Shown here piece after piece: positions 9,124-17,558 of a stretch of 64,000 nt of DNA. The notes below the pieces were generated by a model, which saw only the letters and a list, made by a program, of their open reading frames with translations, ran no database searches and was not told the origin of the DNA. This DNA comes from Nocardioides alcanivorans (GTDB lineage: Bacteria; Actinomycetota; Actinomycetes; Propionibacteriales; Nocardioidaceae). Made by a program: the position numbers and the translations under genes. The stretch spans positions 24,709 through 88,708 of the forward strand of contig NZ_JAKGRW010000029.1 of the NCBI RefSeq assembly GCF_021555175.1, given 5' to 3'. The stretch's first letter is position 1, and each line of letters opens with the position of its first letter.

Positions 9124-9978
9124 ATGTCCGCCACCGAACCCGTGGTCACCTACCGCACCGACGGCGCGGTCACTCACGTGCAGATGAACCGGCCGCACTA
9201 CCGCAACGCCCAGAATTCGGCCATGACCTATGCCCTCGACGATGCCTTCACTCGCGCCGTCAACGACGACGAGGTCAAGGTGATCGTGCTCGAGGGCGCC
9301 GGCGACCACTTCAGTGCCGGGCACGACATCGGGACGCCGCAGCGCGACATCGACCAGTCCTTCCCGCGGCGTGCCTCCATGCAGTGGGACCACGTGGGGC
9401 GCAGCGGCGCGGACGCCCGACTGGCTCGGGAGTCGGAGGTCTACCTGGGGATGTGCCGCCGCTGGCGTGACATTCCCAAGCCGATGATCGCCAAGGTGCA
9501 AGGCGCCTGTATCGCCGGCGGGCTGATGCTCGCCTGGACCTGCGACTTCGTGATCGCGAGCGACGACGCCCACTTCGCGGATCCCGTGGTGCGGATGGGG
9601 ATCCCAGGCGTGGAGTACTTCGCCCACCCCTGGGTGACCAATCCCCGCGCCGCCAAGGAGCTCCTGTTCACCGGCGACCCGATCAGCGCAGCCCGAGCCG
9701 AGGCGCTCGGGATGGTGAACCACGTCGTACCGCGCGCCGCCCTGCACTCCACCACCACCCGGATCGCCCATCGCATCGCGGCCATGCCCAGCTTCGGGCT
9801 CAGCCTGGCCAAGCGCGCGGTCAATCAGGCCGAGGACGCCCAAGGCATGCGACTGGGCATGGATGCAGCCTTCGGGCTGCACCACGTGGCGCATGCCCAC
9901 AACGTGGAGATGGGCACCGATTCGCTGGCCGGCATGGACGTGGCAGCCATACGTTCGGCCCGGCCAAACCTGTCCTGA
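9124..9978 (+). CDS. Enoyl-CoA hydratase/isomerase family protein
   Basis: Crotonase-fold enzyme, 284 aa, acting on an enoyl-CoA in a beta-oxidation-like route. The two oxyanion-hole segments are visible (HFSAGHDIG and QGACIAGGLMLAW). The downstream segment FADPVVRMGIPGVEYFAHPW is typical of a subfamily common in mycobacteria and nocardioforms, with the acidic residue of VEY as a candidate catalytic glutamate. The ATG at 9124 has GAAAGGAAG upstream. It follows the perfect palindrome and precedes a USP gene on the same strand. Confidence 0.9.
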   Translation: MSATEPVVTYRTDGAVTHVQMNRPHYRNAQNSAMTYALDDAFTRAVNDDEVKVIVLEGAGDHFSAGHDIGTPQRDIDQSFPRRASMQWDHVGRSGADARLARESEVYLGMCRRWRDIPKPMIAKVQGACIAGGLMLAWTCDFVIASDDAHFADPVVRMGIPGVEYFAHPWVTNPRAAKELLFTGDPISAARAEALGMVNHVVPRAALHSTTTRIAHRIAAMPSFGLSLAKRAVNQAEDAQGMRLGMDAAFGLHHVAHAHNVEMGTDSLAGMDVAAIRSARPNLS

Positions 9979-9984
9979 CCGCTA

Positions 9985-9998
9985 TTTATCATGCTAAA
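9985..9998. promoter_or_regulatory. Operator-like palindrome, copy 4
   Basis: TTTATCATGCTAAA is a near-perfect inverted repeat 37 bp before the universal stress protein start. It sits directly after the enoyl-CoA hydratase stop. It matches copy 3 at the ATCATG core and copy 2 in its right arm. Confidence 0.52.
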
Positions 9999-10034
9999 TT
10001 CTTGAGCACCCGACCAGCCTAGGAGGACCCAAGC

Positions 10035-10460
10035 ATGCCGAAGCTCATCATCGTCGGAGTCGACGGGAATGCTCCGGCCGAGCAAGCCGCAAGGATCGCG
10101 GCCGACCTCGCCCGTGCCACCAGCTCAGGCCTCCATGTCGTCTGCGCCTACGGCCGTGAGGAGGTGGCCGAGATCGAGCTCGACGGCCCCGGCACCGCCC
10201 GCGTCTCCATCGCGGAGGAGTCGGCCGACATCGCCGCCCGCACCGCCTCAACCCTCGGCGAAGGCATCGAGCACGTCACCAGCGCAGCCATCCAGGGCCG
10301 TCCCGCCGAGGTCCTCGTCGCCGAGGCCGAGCGCCTCGAGGCCACCTTGATCGTCACCGGCAACAAGCGCGCCCAGGGGCCCGGCCGCCTGCTCGGCAGC
10401 ATCGCCGCAGCAGTGACCCATCACGCGCCCTGCGACGTCTACATCGCCCACACCAACTGA
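10035..10460 (+). CDS. Universal stress protein (UspA family)
   Basis: Single-domain USP, 141 aa, cytoplasmic. It opens with KLIIVGVDGNAPAEQAARIA. It ends with the ATP-binding-type segment LIVTGNKRAQGPGRLLGSIA (G2xG9xGS-like) and HHAPCDVYIAHTN. Such proteins bind ATP and modulate stress physiology, and no enzymatic role can be assigned. AGGAGG lies shortly before the ATG at 10035. It is preceded by a copy of the shared palindrome, and a decayed duplicate is at 5905-5978. Confidence 0.9.
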   Translation: MPKLIIVGVDGNAPAEQAARIAADLARATSSGLHVVCAYGREEVAEIELDGPGTARVSIAEESADIAARTASTLGEGIEHVTSAAIQGRPAEVLVAEAERLEATLIVTGNKRAQGPGRLLGSIAAAVTHHAPCDVYIAHTN

Positions 10461-10513
10461 GCCACCCCGATTGTCCCTAACAGATTTGTAGTTTCCGGCC
10501 GGGGAGGTCAGCC

Positions 10514-11762
10514 GGCATCGCGATGGTCTACCAGGAGAACTCGCTGGTCGACAACATGTCGGTGACCCAGAACCTGTTCCTGAGCCAGGCCAGCCACTTC
10601 AACGTGCTCGGACGCTTGAACGTGCGAGCACGCCACCTCCTGCAGTCACACAACTCCACATCGAGCCGGCCGCACAGGTGGCCAACCTCGGAGCGGCACA
10701 GAAGCAGATGGCCGAGATCGCTCGTGCCGTCCACCAGGAGGCGAAGCTGATCATCTTCGACGAACCGACCGCATCGGTGACGCCCGAAGAGGCCCAGCAG
10801 CTCTTCCTCTCCATGCGAGAGCTCAAGAAGCGCGGCGTCGGCCTCGGGTTCATCACGCACAACCTTGAGGAGACGCTGGCCTACTCCGACCGGGTGACGA
10901 TCATGCGCGAGGTGTCGTCCAGAGGACTGCGCCGACCTCGGAGTTGGATCGCGACGCGATCGTCCACGGAATGGTCGGGCGCGACGTGGTCTACGCCCGT
11001 CACGGCGGCACCGTCGAAGCCGGGTCCACCCCGACCCTGGAGGTGGACAACGTCACGATGGGAACCGTCGTGCAGAACATGTCGTTCTCCGCCTACCCCG
11101 GGCAGGTGCTCGTCCTCGCCGGCCTGGTCGGTGCAGGCCGGACGGAGACCGCGATGGTGGCGGTCGGTGCGATGAAGCGTCGGAGGATCGGTGGCGGCGA
11201 GATCCGCCTCGAGGGGAAGCCGGTGCGGTTCGGCAACCCGCGTCAGGCCATCCGCGCCGGAATCGTCTACATCACCGAGGATCGCAAGAACCTGGGCATC
11301 TTCGCCGACCAGTCGATCTACGACAACATCGCGATCGGCCACATGGGCGTCTCGCACCCGGTTCCGCTCACCATGTCGAAGCGGCGTAAGCGATCGATCG
11401 CGGAGAAGCTCGTCGAACGGTTCCAGGTGCGCACGCTGAACCCCGACAAGGCGAAACTGGTCGAGCTCTCGGGTGGAAACCAGCAGAAGGTGCTGCTCGC
11501 CAAGGGCCTGACCAAGCTGCCGAAGGTGGTCATCTTCGACGAGCCCACCCGCGGTGTCGACGTCGGCGCCATCGAGGACATCCACGCAGCCATCCGCGAG
11601 TACGCCGAGCAAGGCGTGGCGGTGATCGTCATCTCGTCGTACCTGCCGGAGGTGCTCTCGCTCGCCGACCGGGTGCTGGTCGCCCGCGGAGGCCGCGTCG
11701 TCGCGGAGTTCAGCGCGGAGGAGGCCAACGAGGAGAACATCATGTTCGCCGCCGTGCACTGA
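10514..11762 (+). pseudogene. Remnant of a sugar ABC transporter ATPase (RbsA/MglA type)
   Basis: A two-domain carbohydrate-importer ATPase missing its first ~80 residues, including the first Walker A. The coding trace begins inside the Q-loop region (GIAMVYQENSLVDNMSV). It continues in a second frame with VANLGAAQKQMAEIARA and IIFDEPTASVTPEEAQ, then a third frame with the second domain (GLVGAGRTETAMVAVG, LSGGNQQKVLLAKGL, VIFDEPTRGVDVGAIEDIH) to the stop at 11762. At least two internal frame changes (about 10640 and 10910) add to the truncation. No permease or binding-protein gene adjoins it. The intact second domain could still be an open frame from about 10944, but an isolated half is unlikely to work. 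Confidence 0.82.
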
Positions 11763-11782
11763 TCGTGTCTCCGACGGTTCCG

Positions 11783-11807
11783 GTCGGGCCGCTGCAAGGG
11801 GCCCGAC
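11783..11807. terminator. Hairpin between ABC remnant and phosphatase gene
   Basis: GTCGGGCC (11783-11790) and GGCCCGAC (11800-11807) form a perfect 8-bp stem with a 9-nt loop. It lies between two convergent genes and has no T-run. Confidence 0.5.
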
Positions 11808-11874
11808 GAGGAGTCGCGCCGGCGGTTGGCACTGGCGGCAACCCTCGCTGCAGCACCCGGAGGTAGCCCTGCAG

Positions 11875-12438
11875 CTAGCCGGCGTCGAGCGTGGCCAGTA
11901 CGTCGGCAATCCGCCGGGTGGCCTCGTCGATCTGGACGGCGACCGCGTCGAAGACGTCGGCCGTGCGTCCGATCGGGTCGACGATGTTGAACTGCTCGAC
12001 CGGAATCGTGCCCCGCAACTGGCCGGCTGCCCTGACCAGCGACGGCAGGTTGCGGTGCCCGGGGGCGAGGTCTCCCACGGCGGCTTCGGCCAGGGCCGCG
12101 AACTCGGTGATCGTGAAGCTGCGCGCCATCACCCGCGGTGTCTCCTCGAGGAGAGTGGAGCGGATCGACTTGGTCGCAGCGAGCACGACGTCGGCCTCCA
12201 TCGCGATCTGGGAGACCGCTTGGCGCGCCACGAAGTCCTGCGCCTCCCCACCCCGGTCGGCGAGCGTGCGCGCAGCCTCCGGATGCATCGGATGACCGGC
12301 CATCGCGCGTACGCCGGCCGACGTCACCTCGAACTCCTTGCCGACGCCGAGCTCATCGAGCTGCTGGCGCAGCAATCGCTCACCCAGCGGGGAGCGGCAG
12401 ACGTTGCCGATGCAGACGAAGAGGACGGAACTTGGCAC
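11875..12438 (-). CDS. Low-molecular-weight protein tyrosine phosphatase
   Basis: Cysteine-based LMW phosphatase, 187 aa. The P-loop [19 protein letters not shown] (C-x5-R-S) is at the N-terminus, and the general-acid aspartate is in FNIVDPIG. I placed the start at GTG 12438. A TTG two codons upstream is an alternative. Enzymes of this family remove phosphate from tyrosine kinases of polysaccharide export, and a Wzz/tyrosine-kinase gene lies 7 kb away, so a Wzb-like role is possible but not shown by linkage. Its neighbour is the BKACE gene, which ends upstream on the same strand. Confidence 0.85.
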   Translation of the reverse strand: MPSSVLFVCIGNVCRSPLGERLLRQQLDELGVGKEFEVTSAGVRAMAGHPMHPEAARTLADRGGEAQDFVARQAVSQIAMEADVVLAATKSIRSTLLEETPRVMARSFTITEFAALAEAAVGDLAPGHRNLPSLVRAAGQLRGTIPVEQFNIVDPIGRTADVFDAVAVQIDEATRRIADVLATLDAG

Positions 12439-12459
12439 CAGCAAAGCCTAGGGGTGCAC

Positions 12460-13308
12460 TCAGGCGGCGCTCCCACCGGACTGATGTCGCGCGGTGTTGA
12501 GCAACGCGTGCGCCTGGGCCGGGGTCATCGGCTGACGCTGGGCGAGCCGGCCCAGCGCAGCAGCACGCTCGACGAGTTGTGCATTGCGTTCCACCGGCAC
12601 ACCCTTGGCCAGGGTGAGCACGTCCTCCATGCCCACTCTCAGGTGCCCGCCCTTGGAGAGGGACGCGAACGCCACGGGCAGCGCGCTGCGGCCGATGCCC
12701 GTGGCCGACCACGAGGTGACCCCGGCGGGAAGTGCGGCAACAGCGGCGACCAAAGCGTCCGGCGTACCGGGCATCCCACCCGGCACTCCCATCACGAGAT
12801 CGATATGGACGCGACCGCCGAAGGGTGGGCCCTCCTGGTCGAGCAACCGGTTGAGCGAGGCGACGTGGCCGAGATCGAAGAGTTCGAACTCCGGTACCAC
12901 CTGACGCTCGATGCTCTGCTGATAGAGGTCGACGACGAAGGGCCAAGGATTGAGGAAGACGTCGTCGCCGAAGTTGGTGGTGCCCATCGTGAGCGAACAG
13001 GAGTCCGGCTCGGCCTCCAACACCCGCAGCCGCGACTCCAACGGGTCGTGCACCGAGCCACCGGTCGACAACTGCACCACCAGGTCGGTCTCCTGCCGCA
13101 ACGCCTGGACCGTCTCCTTGAGCCGGCCGAGGTCGAGCGTGGGCCGGTGCTCCCCGTCGCGGATGTGCACGTGCACCATCGCTGCCCCGACGAGCTCGCA
13201 CTCCTGCGCCGTGGACACCAGCTCTGCCAACGTGGTCGGCAACTGTGGACAGGCTTCCTTCGTTGTCTCAGCTCCGGTCGGTGCCACGGTGATGAGGAGG
13301 TCAGCCAT
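12460..13308 (-). CDS. BKACE (DUF849) beta-keto acid cleavage enzyme
   Basis: Zn-dependent TIM-barrel enzyme, 282 aa, of the family that condenses a 3-ketoacid with acetyl-CoA and splits it into a new CoA ester plus acetoacetate. Visible features are the metal-ligand histidines in MVHVHIRD, the QLSTGGSV loop, the catalytic acidic segment PEFELFDLGH and the substrate-binding HLRVGMED near the C-terminus. ATG 13308 (ADLLITVAPTGAE) matches the family N-terminus. The 3-ketoacid used cannot be inferred. Confidence 0.86.
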   Translation of the reverse strand: MADLLITVAPTGAETTKEACPQLPTTLAELVSTAQECELVGAAMVHVHIRDGEHRPTLDLGRLKETVQALRQETDLVVQLSTGGSVHDPLESRLRVLEAEPDSCSLTMGTTNFGDDVFLNPWPFVVDLYQQSIERQVVPEFELFDLGHVASLNRLLDQEGPPFGGRVHIDLVMGVPGGMPGTPDALVAAVAALPAGVTSWSATGIGRSALPVAFASLSKGGHLRVGMEDVLTLAKGVPVERNAQLVERAAALGRLAQRQPMTPAQAHALLNTARHQSGGSAA

Positions 13309-13435
13309 CCATGGATCCTGCCACGGGGGTGGGGTGGAGTCACGCGATTCGGGGACGCAGAGGTGGTCCAGACGAGCACGCCGCAGATTCGGCGTTCGGC
13401 TGCGCCCGGCAACCTGCAGACCTACGGTGACGCGC

Positions 13436-13714
13436 ATGAGCAGAATGACTGGATTGTTCGTGGCCGGGGCACTGTCGCTGGCACCCCTCCTGGTGGTGGC
13501 GTCGCCCGCCGACGCCGCGATGACGTACTCGTCGTGCGCCAAGCTCTCGAAGGCGTTCCCCAATGGGGTGGCGAAGTCGAAGCAGGCTGCGAACAAGCAG
13601 GTGAGGCAGGGCAACCGGCGACCGGCATCCGGAAAGCGCGCCCAGAAGGTCTATTGGCAGAACTACAAGCGTCTGGACCGCGACAAGGACGGGACTGCCT
13701 GCGAGCGTCGCTGA
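13436..13714 (+). CDS. Secreted excalibur calcium-binding domain protein
   Basis: Small exported protein, 92 aa. It has a clear signal peptide (MSRMTGLFVAGALSLAPLL... cleaved after ADA) and then a basic linker. The C-terminus carries the excalibur motif DRDKDGTACE, a compact EF-hand-like Ca2+ loop flanked by cysteines (YSSCAKL and ACE). Excalibur domains are frequent on actinobacterial surface proteins and nucleases. No catalytic domain is present here. Confidence 0.85.
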   Translation: MSRMTGLFVAGALSLAPLLVVASPADAAMTYSSCAKLSKAFPNGVAKSKQAANKQVRQGNRRPASGKRAQKVYWQNYKRLDRDKDGTACERR

Positions 13715-14090
13715 TCACCTCGGCCGCGGGGCGAGGGGCCGGTGACCCACGGTGCGCAGAAGGCGCCGACCAACTCAGCAGTGCGACGGCACCACACGAA
13801 GTGCCCCACTCCCGCAGGGGTCCCAGAAGGGGCGTGCCGGCCCAGAACTGCGCGGATGCCGGGGCAGAGGCAACGACCACACGCGCATTCGGCTTCCGCA
13901 ACACGAGTCCGAGTCCACGAGGGCTCGTGCTGGCGCTCCCGACGTCAGAGCTGCGCGTCCGAGAGCGGCTGGCCAGTACCGCGGCCACTCACCCTGAAGT
14001 CGCGCAAAGCGGTCGACGAGAGCACCCGAATGGGAAACGCCGCGATTCGGCAGGGATCTCTGCCGAGGAGTTCCTGATATCTTCTTGCGC
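13715..14090. other. Intergenic stretch without a recognisable gene
   Basis: About 375 bp between the excalibur gene and the LexA box. Short open frames exist on both strands but none shows a family motif or a good ribosome site. I see no convincing hairpin or repeat here. Confidence 0.5.
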
Positions 14091-14106
14091 TCGAACATAT
14101 GTTCGA
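14091..14106. promoter_or_regulatory. LexA (SOS) box
   Basis: TCGAACATATGTTCGA is a perfect 16-bp palindrome that matches the actinobacterial/mycobacterial LexA consensus TCGAAC-N4-GTTCGA exactly. It ends 13 bp before the ATG of the DUF222/HNH gene, where bound LexA would block transcription. This predicts induction by DNA damage. Confidence 0.85.
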
Positions 14107-14119
14107 TTAAAATGAGTCC

Positions 14120-15643
14120 ATGACCCAACTCTGGGCGGACAGCAGCGCAGTCGACCTGCTGCAGGCTGCCGCCGAGACACTGCACCGACGCCGGCTCGAA
14201 GAAGTCACCGAACTCGAAGTGCTCGCAGCCTGGGCTGACGTCCACTCCGCCGACGGCCCGGGATCCGGCCCGTTGATCCACCCCGGCGGACAAGGAACAC
14301 CCGGGGTGCAAGACCACGCCATGGGCGAGATCGCCCTGGCCCGCCACACCGGCGTGATGGCCACCATCAACGCCACCGCCGACGTCCTCGACCTACGCCA
14401 CCGCCTCCCGTCGACCTGGGCCAAAACCAAGGCTGGTGTCGTCGACGTGTGGGTGGTCCGCAAGATCGCCCGCCTCACCCGCCACCTCCCCCACGCAGCA
14501 GTCGGGCTGGTCGACACCGCCATCGCCCCGATCCTGGAGCGCGAAGGCACCGGACGGATCCTCGACATCACCGCCGCCAAGATCATCGAAGCCGACCCCG
14601 ACCTCCACAACACCCGCGTCGAAACCGAGAAGCAACGCCGCTACGTCAACCTCGGCCAAACCGACGAACACGGCCTACGCACGCTGATCGCCCGGTTAGA
14701 GGCCGGGGACGCCACCTATGTGGAGGCCACCGTGGCCCGGGTCGCCGAGATCCTCAAGGCACGTCATGACGACCACACCCCCGGAGAGCTACGAGCCAAA
14801 GCACTCGGCTACCTCGCCCGCCCCGCCGAACTATTGGCGTTGTTGACAGCGAACACCGACCCCCACAGCCGACTCGACCCCCACCTCCCCCACGACCCCT
14901 GGAACCCCACCCCACCCACCGGACCCGAACCCACCGGAACCGACAACGAGGACGCAGACCAGCCGCCGTTGAACAAGGCGATCGCGTTCCCCACCGACCT
15001 CCTCGACCGACTCACCGAGGTCGACTGGAGCATCCTGCGGCCCAAGCACAGCCTCTACGTCCACCTCCACGAAACAGCCCTGCACGGCACCGTCGGCGTC
15101 GCGAGGGTCGAAGGGCTGGGCGCGATGACCCTGGCCCAACTCCACGTGCTCCTCGCCGGAGCAACCGTGGTGGTCAAACCGGTCATCGACCTCCACGACC
15201 AGATCCGCGCCACCGCCTACGAACACCCCGAGTCGTTGAAGGAGCGGGTGCACCTCACCACCGGCGGCGACTACTGGCCCTGGGCCAACTCCACCAACAG
15301 ACGCCTCGACTACGACCACGTCCACCCCTACCAACCCGAAGGGGGTGACGGGCAGACCGGGACCGACAACTCGGGACCCCTCGGCAGGCGCCACCACCGC
15401 TACAAAACCCACGCCGGCTACCGGGCCACACAAACCGGACCTGGGGAATACGTATGGACCACACCCCACCAACAGGCATTTCTCGTCGACCACACCGGAT
15501 CACGGCAGATCGACCCCGAGGTCGCCGAAGCACTCATCAACCGACCCCGATGGCACGAGCAGGCACCCCGACCGCCAGCCCACGCACCGCCACCCGACAA
15601 CGCACCACCCGACCCCCTCAACCCCTTCAACCACGCAGCCTGA
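14120..15643 (+). CDS. DUF222 / HNH endonuclease domain protein (13E12 repeat family)
   Basis: 507-aa protein of the DUF222-HNH family, which is multicopy in Nocardioides and mycobacteria (13E12 repeats). The N-terminal two thirds is the helical DUF222 region. A Pro-rich linker lies at about residues 255-285. The C-terminal HNH region shows RRLDYDHVHPYQPEGG and GPLGRRHHRYKTHAGYR, followed by a Pro-rich tail. It is presumed to be a nuclease, with cellular role unknown. A perfect LexA box lies immediately upstream, so it is likely SOS-induced. The gene is intact, with dense NCC/NAC codon use somewhat unlike its neighbours. Confidence 0.88.
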   Translation: MTQLWADSSAVDLLQAAAETLHRRRLEEVTELEVLAAWADVHSADGPGSGPLIHPGGQGTPGVQDHAMGEIALARHTGVMATINATADVLDLRHRLPSTWAKTKAGVVDVWVVRKIARLTRHLPHAAVGLVDTAIAPILEREGTGRILDITAAKIIEADPDLHNTRVETEKQRRYVNLGQTDEHGLRTLIARLEAGDATYVEATVARVAEILKARHDDHTPGELRAKALGYLARPAELLALLTANTDPHSRLDPHLPHDPWNPTPPTGPEPTGTDNEDADQPPLNKAIAFPTDLLDRLTEVDWSILRPKHSLYVHLHETALHGTVGVARVEGLGAMTLAQLHVLLAGATVVVKPVIDLHDQIRATAYEHPESLKERVHLTTGGDYWPWANSTNRRLDYDHVHPYQPEGGDGQTGTDNSGPLGRRHHRYKTHAGYRATQTGPGEYVWTTPHQQAFLVDHTGSRQIDPEVAEALINRPRWHEQAPRPPAHAPPPDNAPPDPLNPFNHAA

Positions 15644-15660
15644 CAAGGGCCACCGGAGGC

Positions 15661-15718
15661 TGGTCTCGACAAGCTCGACCAACGGCAGGGCGACCTGGTC
15701 TCGACAAGCTCGACCAAC
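15661..15718. repeat. Two direct copies of a 23-bp interspersed palindromic repeat
   Basis: TGGTCTCGACAAGCTCGACC plus AAC occurs at 15661-15683 and again at 15696-15718 (35-bp period). Each unit is itself an imperfect inverted repeat (TGGTC-TCGA-CAA-GCTCGACCA). Related copies are at 34636-34655 and 40466-40486. The tandem sits just after the HNH gene stop. Confidence 0.8.
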
Positions 15719-15743
15719 GACAGCGGGCTCGACCTCTGGGGCT

Positions 15744-16181
15744 TCAGGTGAGTTGCTCGAACAAGGACACGACGATCCCTTCGGGACCTCGGACGTAGGC
15801 CATCCGCACACTGCCCTGGTATTCACCGATGCCGCCGACGAGCCCATAGCCGTCTGCCGCGACCGCGTCGACGGCCGCCTGAAGGTTCTCGACCTCGAAG
15901 GACACGTTGCGCAGGCCGAGTTCGTTGGCCATCGCGCCCGGCGACCCGGGCAGGTGGTCGGGCGTCACGAACCTTGCGAGCTCGAGTCGGCCCCCACCGG
16001 GCGAAGCCAGCATCACGAGCTCACAGTGCGCACCGGGTATGCCGCAGACGGTCTCCACGAACTCGCCCTCCACTGAGCCGGTGCCCTCGACCTCTAGGCC
16101 CAGTCCGACGAAGAATGCCGTTGCCACCTCCAGGTCAGCGACGGTGATGCCGATGTGGTCGAAACGTCGTACGTGCGTCAT
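15744..16181 (-). CDS. VOC family (glyoxalase/bleomycin resistance-like) protein
   Basis: Single-domain vicinal-oxygen-chelate fold protein, 145 aa. It starts RRFDHIGITVADLEVATAFF, with a metal-ligand histidine in FDHIGI. The second half ends YVRGPEGIVVSLFEQ, with the ligand glutamate of PEGI. It likely binds a divalent metal and acts as an epimerase, lyase or dioxygenase on a small molecule. The ATG at 16181 fits the family N-terminus, and the next gene is divergent. Substrate unknown. Confidence 0.85.
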   Translation of the reverse strand: MTHVRRFDHIGITVADLEVATAFFVGLGLEVEGTGSVEGEFVETVCGIPGAHCELVMLASPGGGRLELARFVTPDHLPGSPGAMANELGLRNVSFEVENLQAAVDAVAADGYGLVGGIGEYQGSVRMAYVRGPEGIVVSLFEQLT

Positions 16182-16274
16182 GCGACCATCCTGCGCCCAT
16201 GACCTGTGCCGAGTCGACGGAAACGGCCTGTTGTCTCCTGGCTCACGGCCGCCGAGGCGGCGTATGCTCAGGTC

Positions 16275-16808
16275 GTGTCCTCGGTGTCCTTGGCACAACG
16301 GGTGTTCCGGAGCGTGGGCGAGAGTCCCGTATCGGAGCAGGTGGCCAACGCCCAGACGAAGCTCTACGGACCATTGCTCAAGTGGGCCAGACGCAGCCCC
16401 ATCCACACCGACGCCCTCGGTCATTCACTGCACCCCGTGCTCACCGACGTCACGCTCGGGTGCTGGCTCAGCGCGTCCGCGCTCGACCTGGCTGGCCCGG
16501 ACTCCCACCGCAGCGCAAAGCTGTTGGTGGGACTCGGCCTGGTCGCCTCCGTGCCCACCGCGCTGGCAGGCGCCGCGGACTGGGCGGAGATGTCAGGTGA
16601 GGAGCGCCGAATCGGCGCCATCCACTCGCTGAGCACGGACGTGGCCACGTTCCTCTTCCTCGGCTCCCTGGCCGCACGGATGCGGGGCCACCACGCGGCG
16701 GGCTCCCGGTTCGCCCTCGCCGGAAACCTGGTGCTGGCGGGCGCAGGACTCCTCGGCGGACACCTGGCTCTCACCCGGGGAACCGCGGATCGGACCCCAC
16801 GCGCCTGA
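16275..16808 (+). CDS. DUF2231-like membrane protein
   Basis: 177-aa protein with about four hydrophobic helices. The segment GHSLHPVLTDVTLGCWLSAS is typical of DUF2231 membrane proteins (a histidine-proline motif followed by a helix), as are the repeated small-residue helices GLGLVASVPTALAGAADW and AGNLVLAGAGLLGGHLAL. I preferred GTG 16275 because the upstream extension to 16206 is basic and unconserved in appearance. Function unknown; family members often neighbour redox genes. Confidence 0.68.
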   Translation: MSSVSLAQRVFRSVGESPVSEQVANAQTKLYGPLLKWARRSPIHTDALGHSLHPVLTDVTLGCWLSASALDLAGPDSHRSAKLLVGLGLVASVPTALAGAADWAEMSGEERRIGAIHSLSTDVATFLFLGSLAARMRGHHAAGSRFALAGNLVLAGAGLLGGHLALTRGTADRTPRA

Positions 16809-16964
16809 GACCCCGGCCGGCTACTTCAACGCCTCCGCACCGCCAGCGACGACTCCGGCGCCGTCCGACTCGTTGCTCGAAGCAGTTCGACCACGCCGCA
16901 GAACGGGGACTCCCGGACGGGCGGGTTGGCCGCGCGGCGGCGACTTCGCAGGCAGACTCAGGTC

Positions 16965-17401
16965 ATGATCGCTCCCGAGCCTTCACGCCCTCCCCCGCAG
17001 CAGGTCCTTCGGCTGGGAGCCGCCGCCGTCGTACTCGCACTCTTCGCGGCAGCCATGTGGTTCGCCTGGTTGGGATGGGACCACGACTACTACGAGGTCG
17101 ACGGCGTCCCGCAGGGCCCTACCGGGCCTGGCAGGTGATCGGATGCGGTCTGTCCGTGGCGGTCGCCGCGGTCGTCGCCTTCCATTGGACGCGGGGCGCG
17201 TGGGCAGTCTTCGTACTGGCGGGTGCCGGGATCATCGGGTTCGCGGTGCCGTGGACCAGGGACGCGGCCGCGACCGATGAGAGCGGCATGTTTGTGGTCG
17301 GTCTCCTGCTCCTGCTGGCCGGTGGCGGACTCGGACTCACGCTCCTCCTGGCCCTCACGAACGCGGTCACCTCCCGTCGGCAGTCGCGCCGGAACCGCTG
17401 A
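16965..17401 (+). CDS. Small four-helix membrane protein, frame interrupted
   Basis: A polytopic protein of ~145 aa, unrecognised beyond topology. The first frame (ATG 16965) encodes one helix ending at AMWFAWLGWDHDYYEVDGVP. The second frame continues YRAWQVIGCGLSVAVAAVVA with three more helices and a basic C-terminus. The frames join near 17114-17120 (GGGCCC), where one missing G or C restores a single product. Function unknown. It lies between the DUF2231 gene and the GMC oxidoreductase on the same strand. Confidence 0.62.
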
Positions 17402-17558
17402 GACGACCTTCAGTCCAGCGTCGATTCCCGCATCCGGCCCGGCGGGGACGGCGCGCAGTGCCGTCATGTGGGCGGCACTGTCGGAGCTGCTCGGCCAACA
17501 ACCACTTGGGCCTATCCTCGAGCGCAGGAGCACCAACCACGTCTCGAGAGCTGCGCGA

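Noticed and set aside
12055..14115. Plus-strand frame of 686 codons spanning LMW-PTP, BKACE, the excalibur gene and intergenic DNA
   Set aside because: It runs across unrelated genes in another frame and has no recognisable domain or ribosome site.
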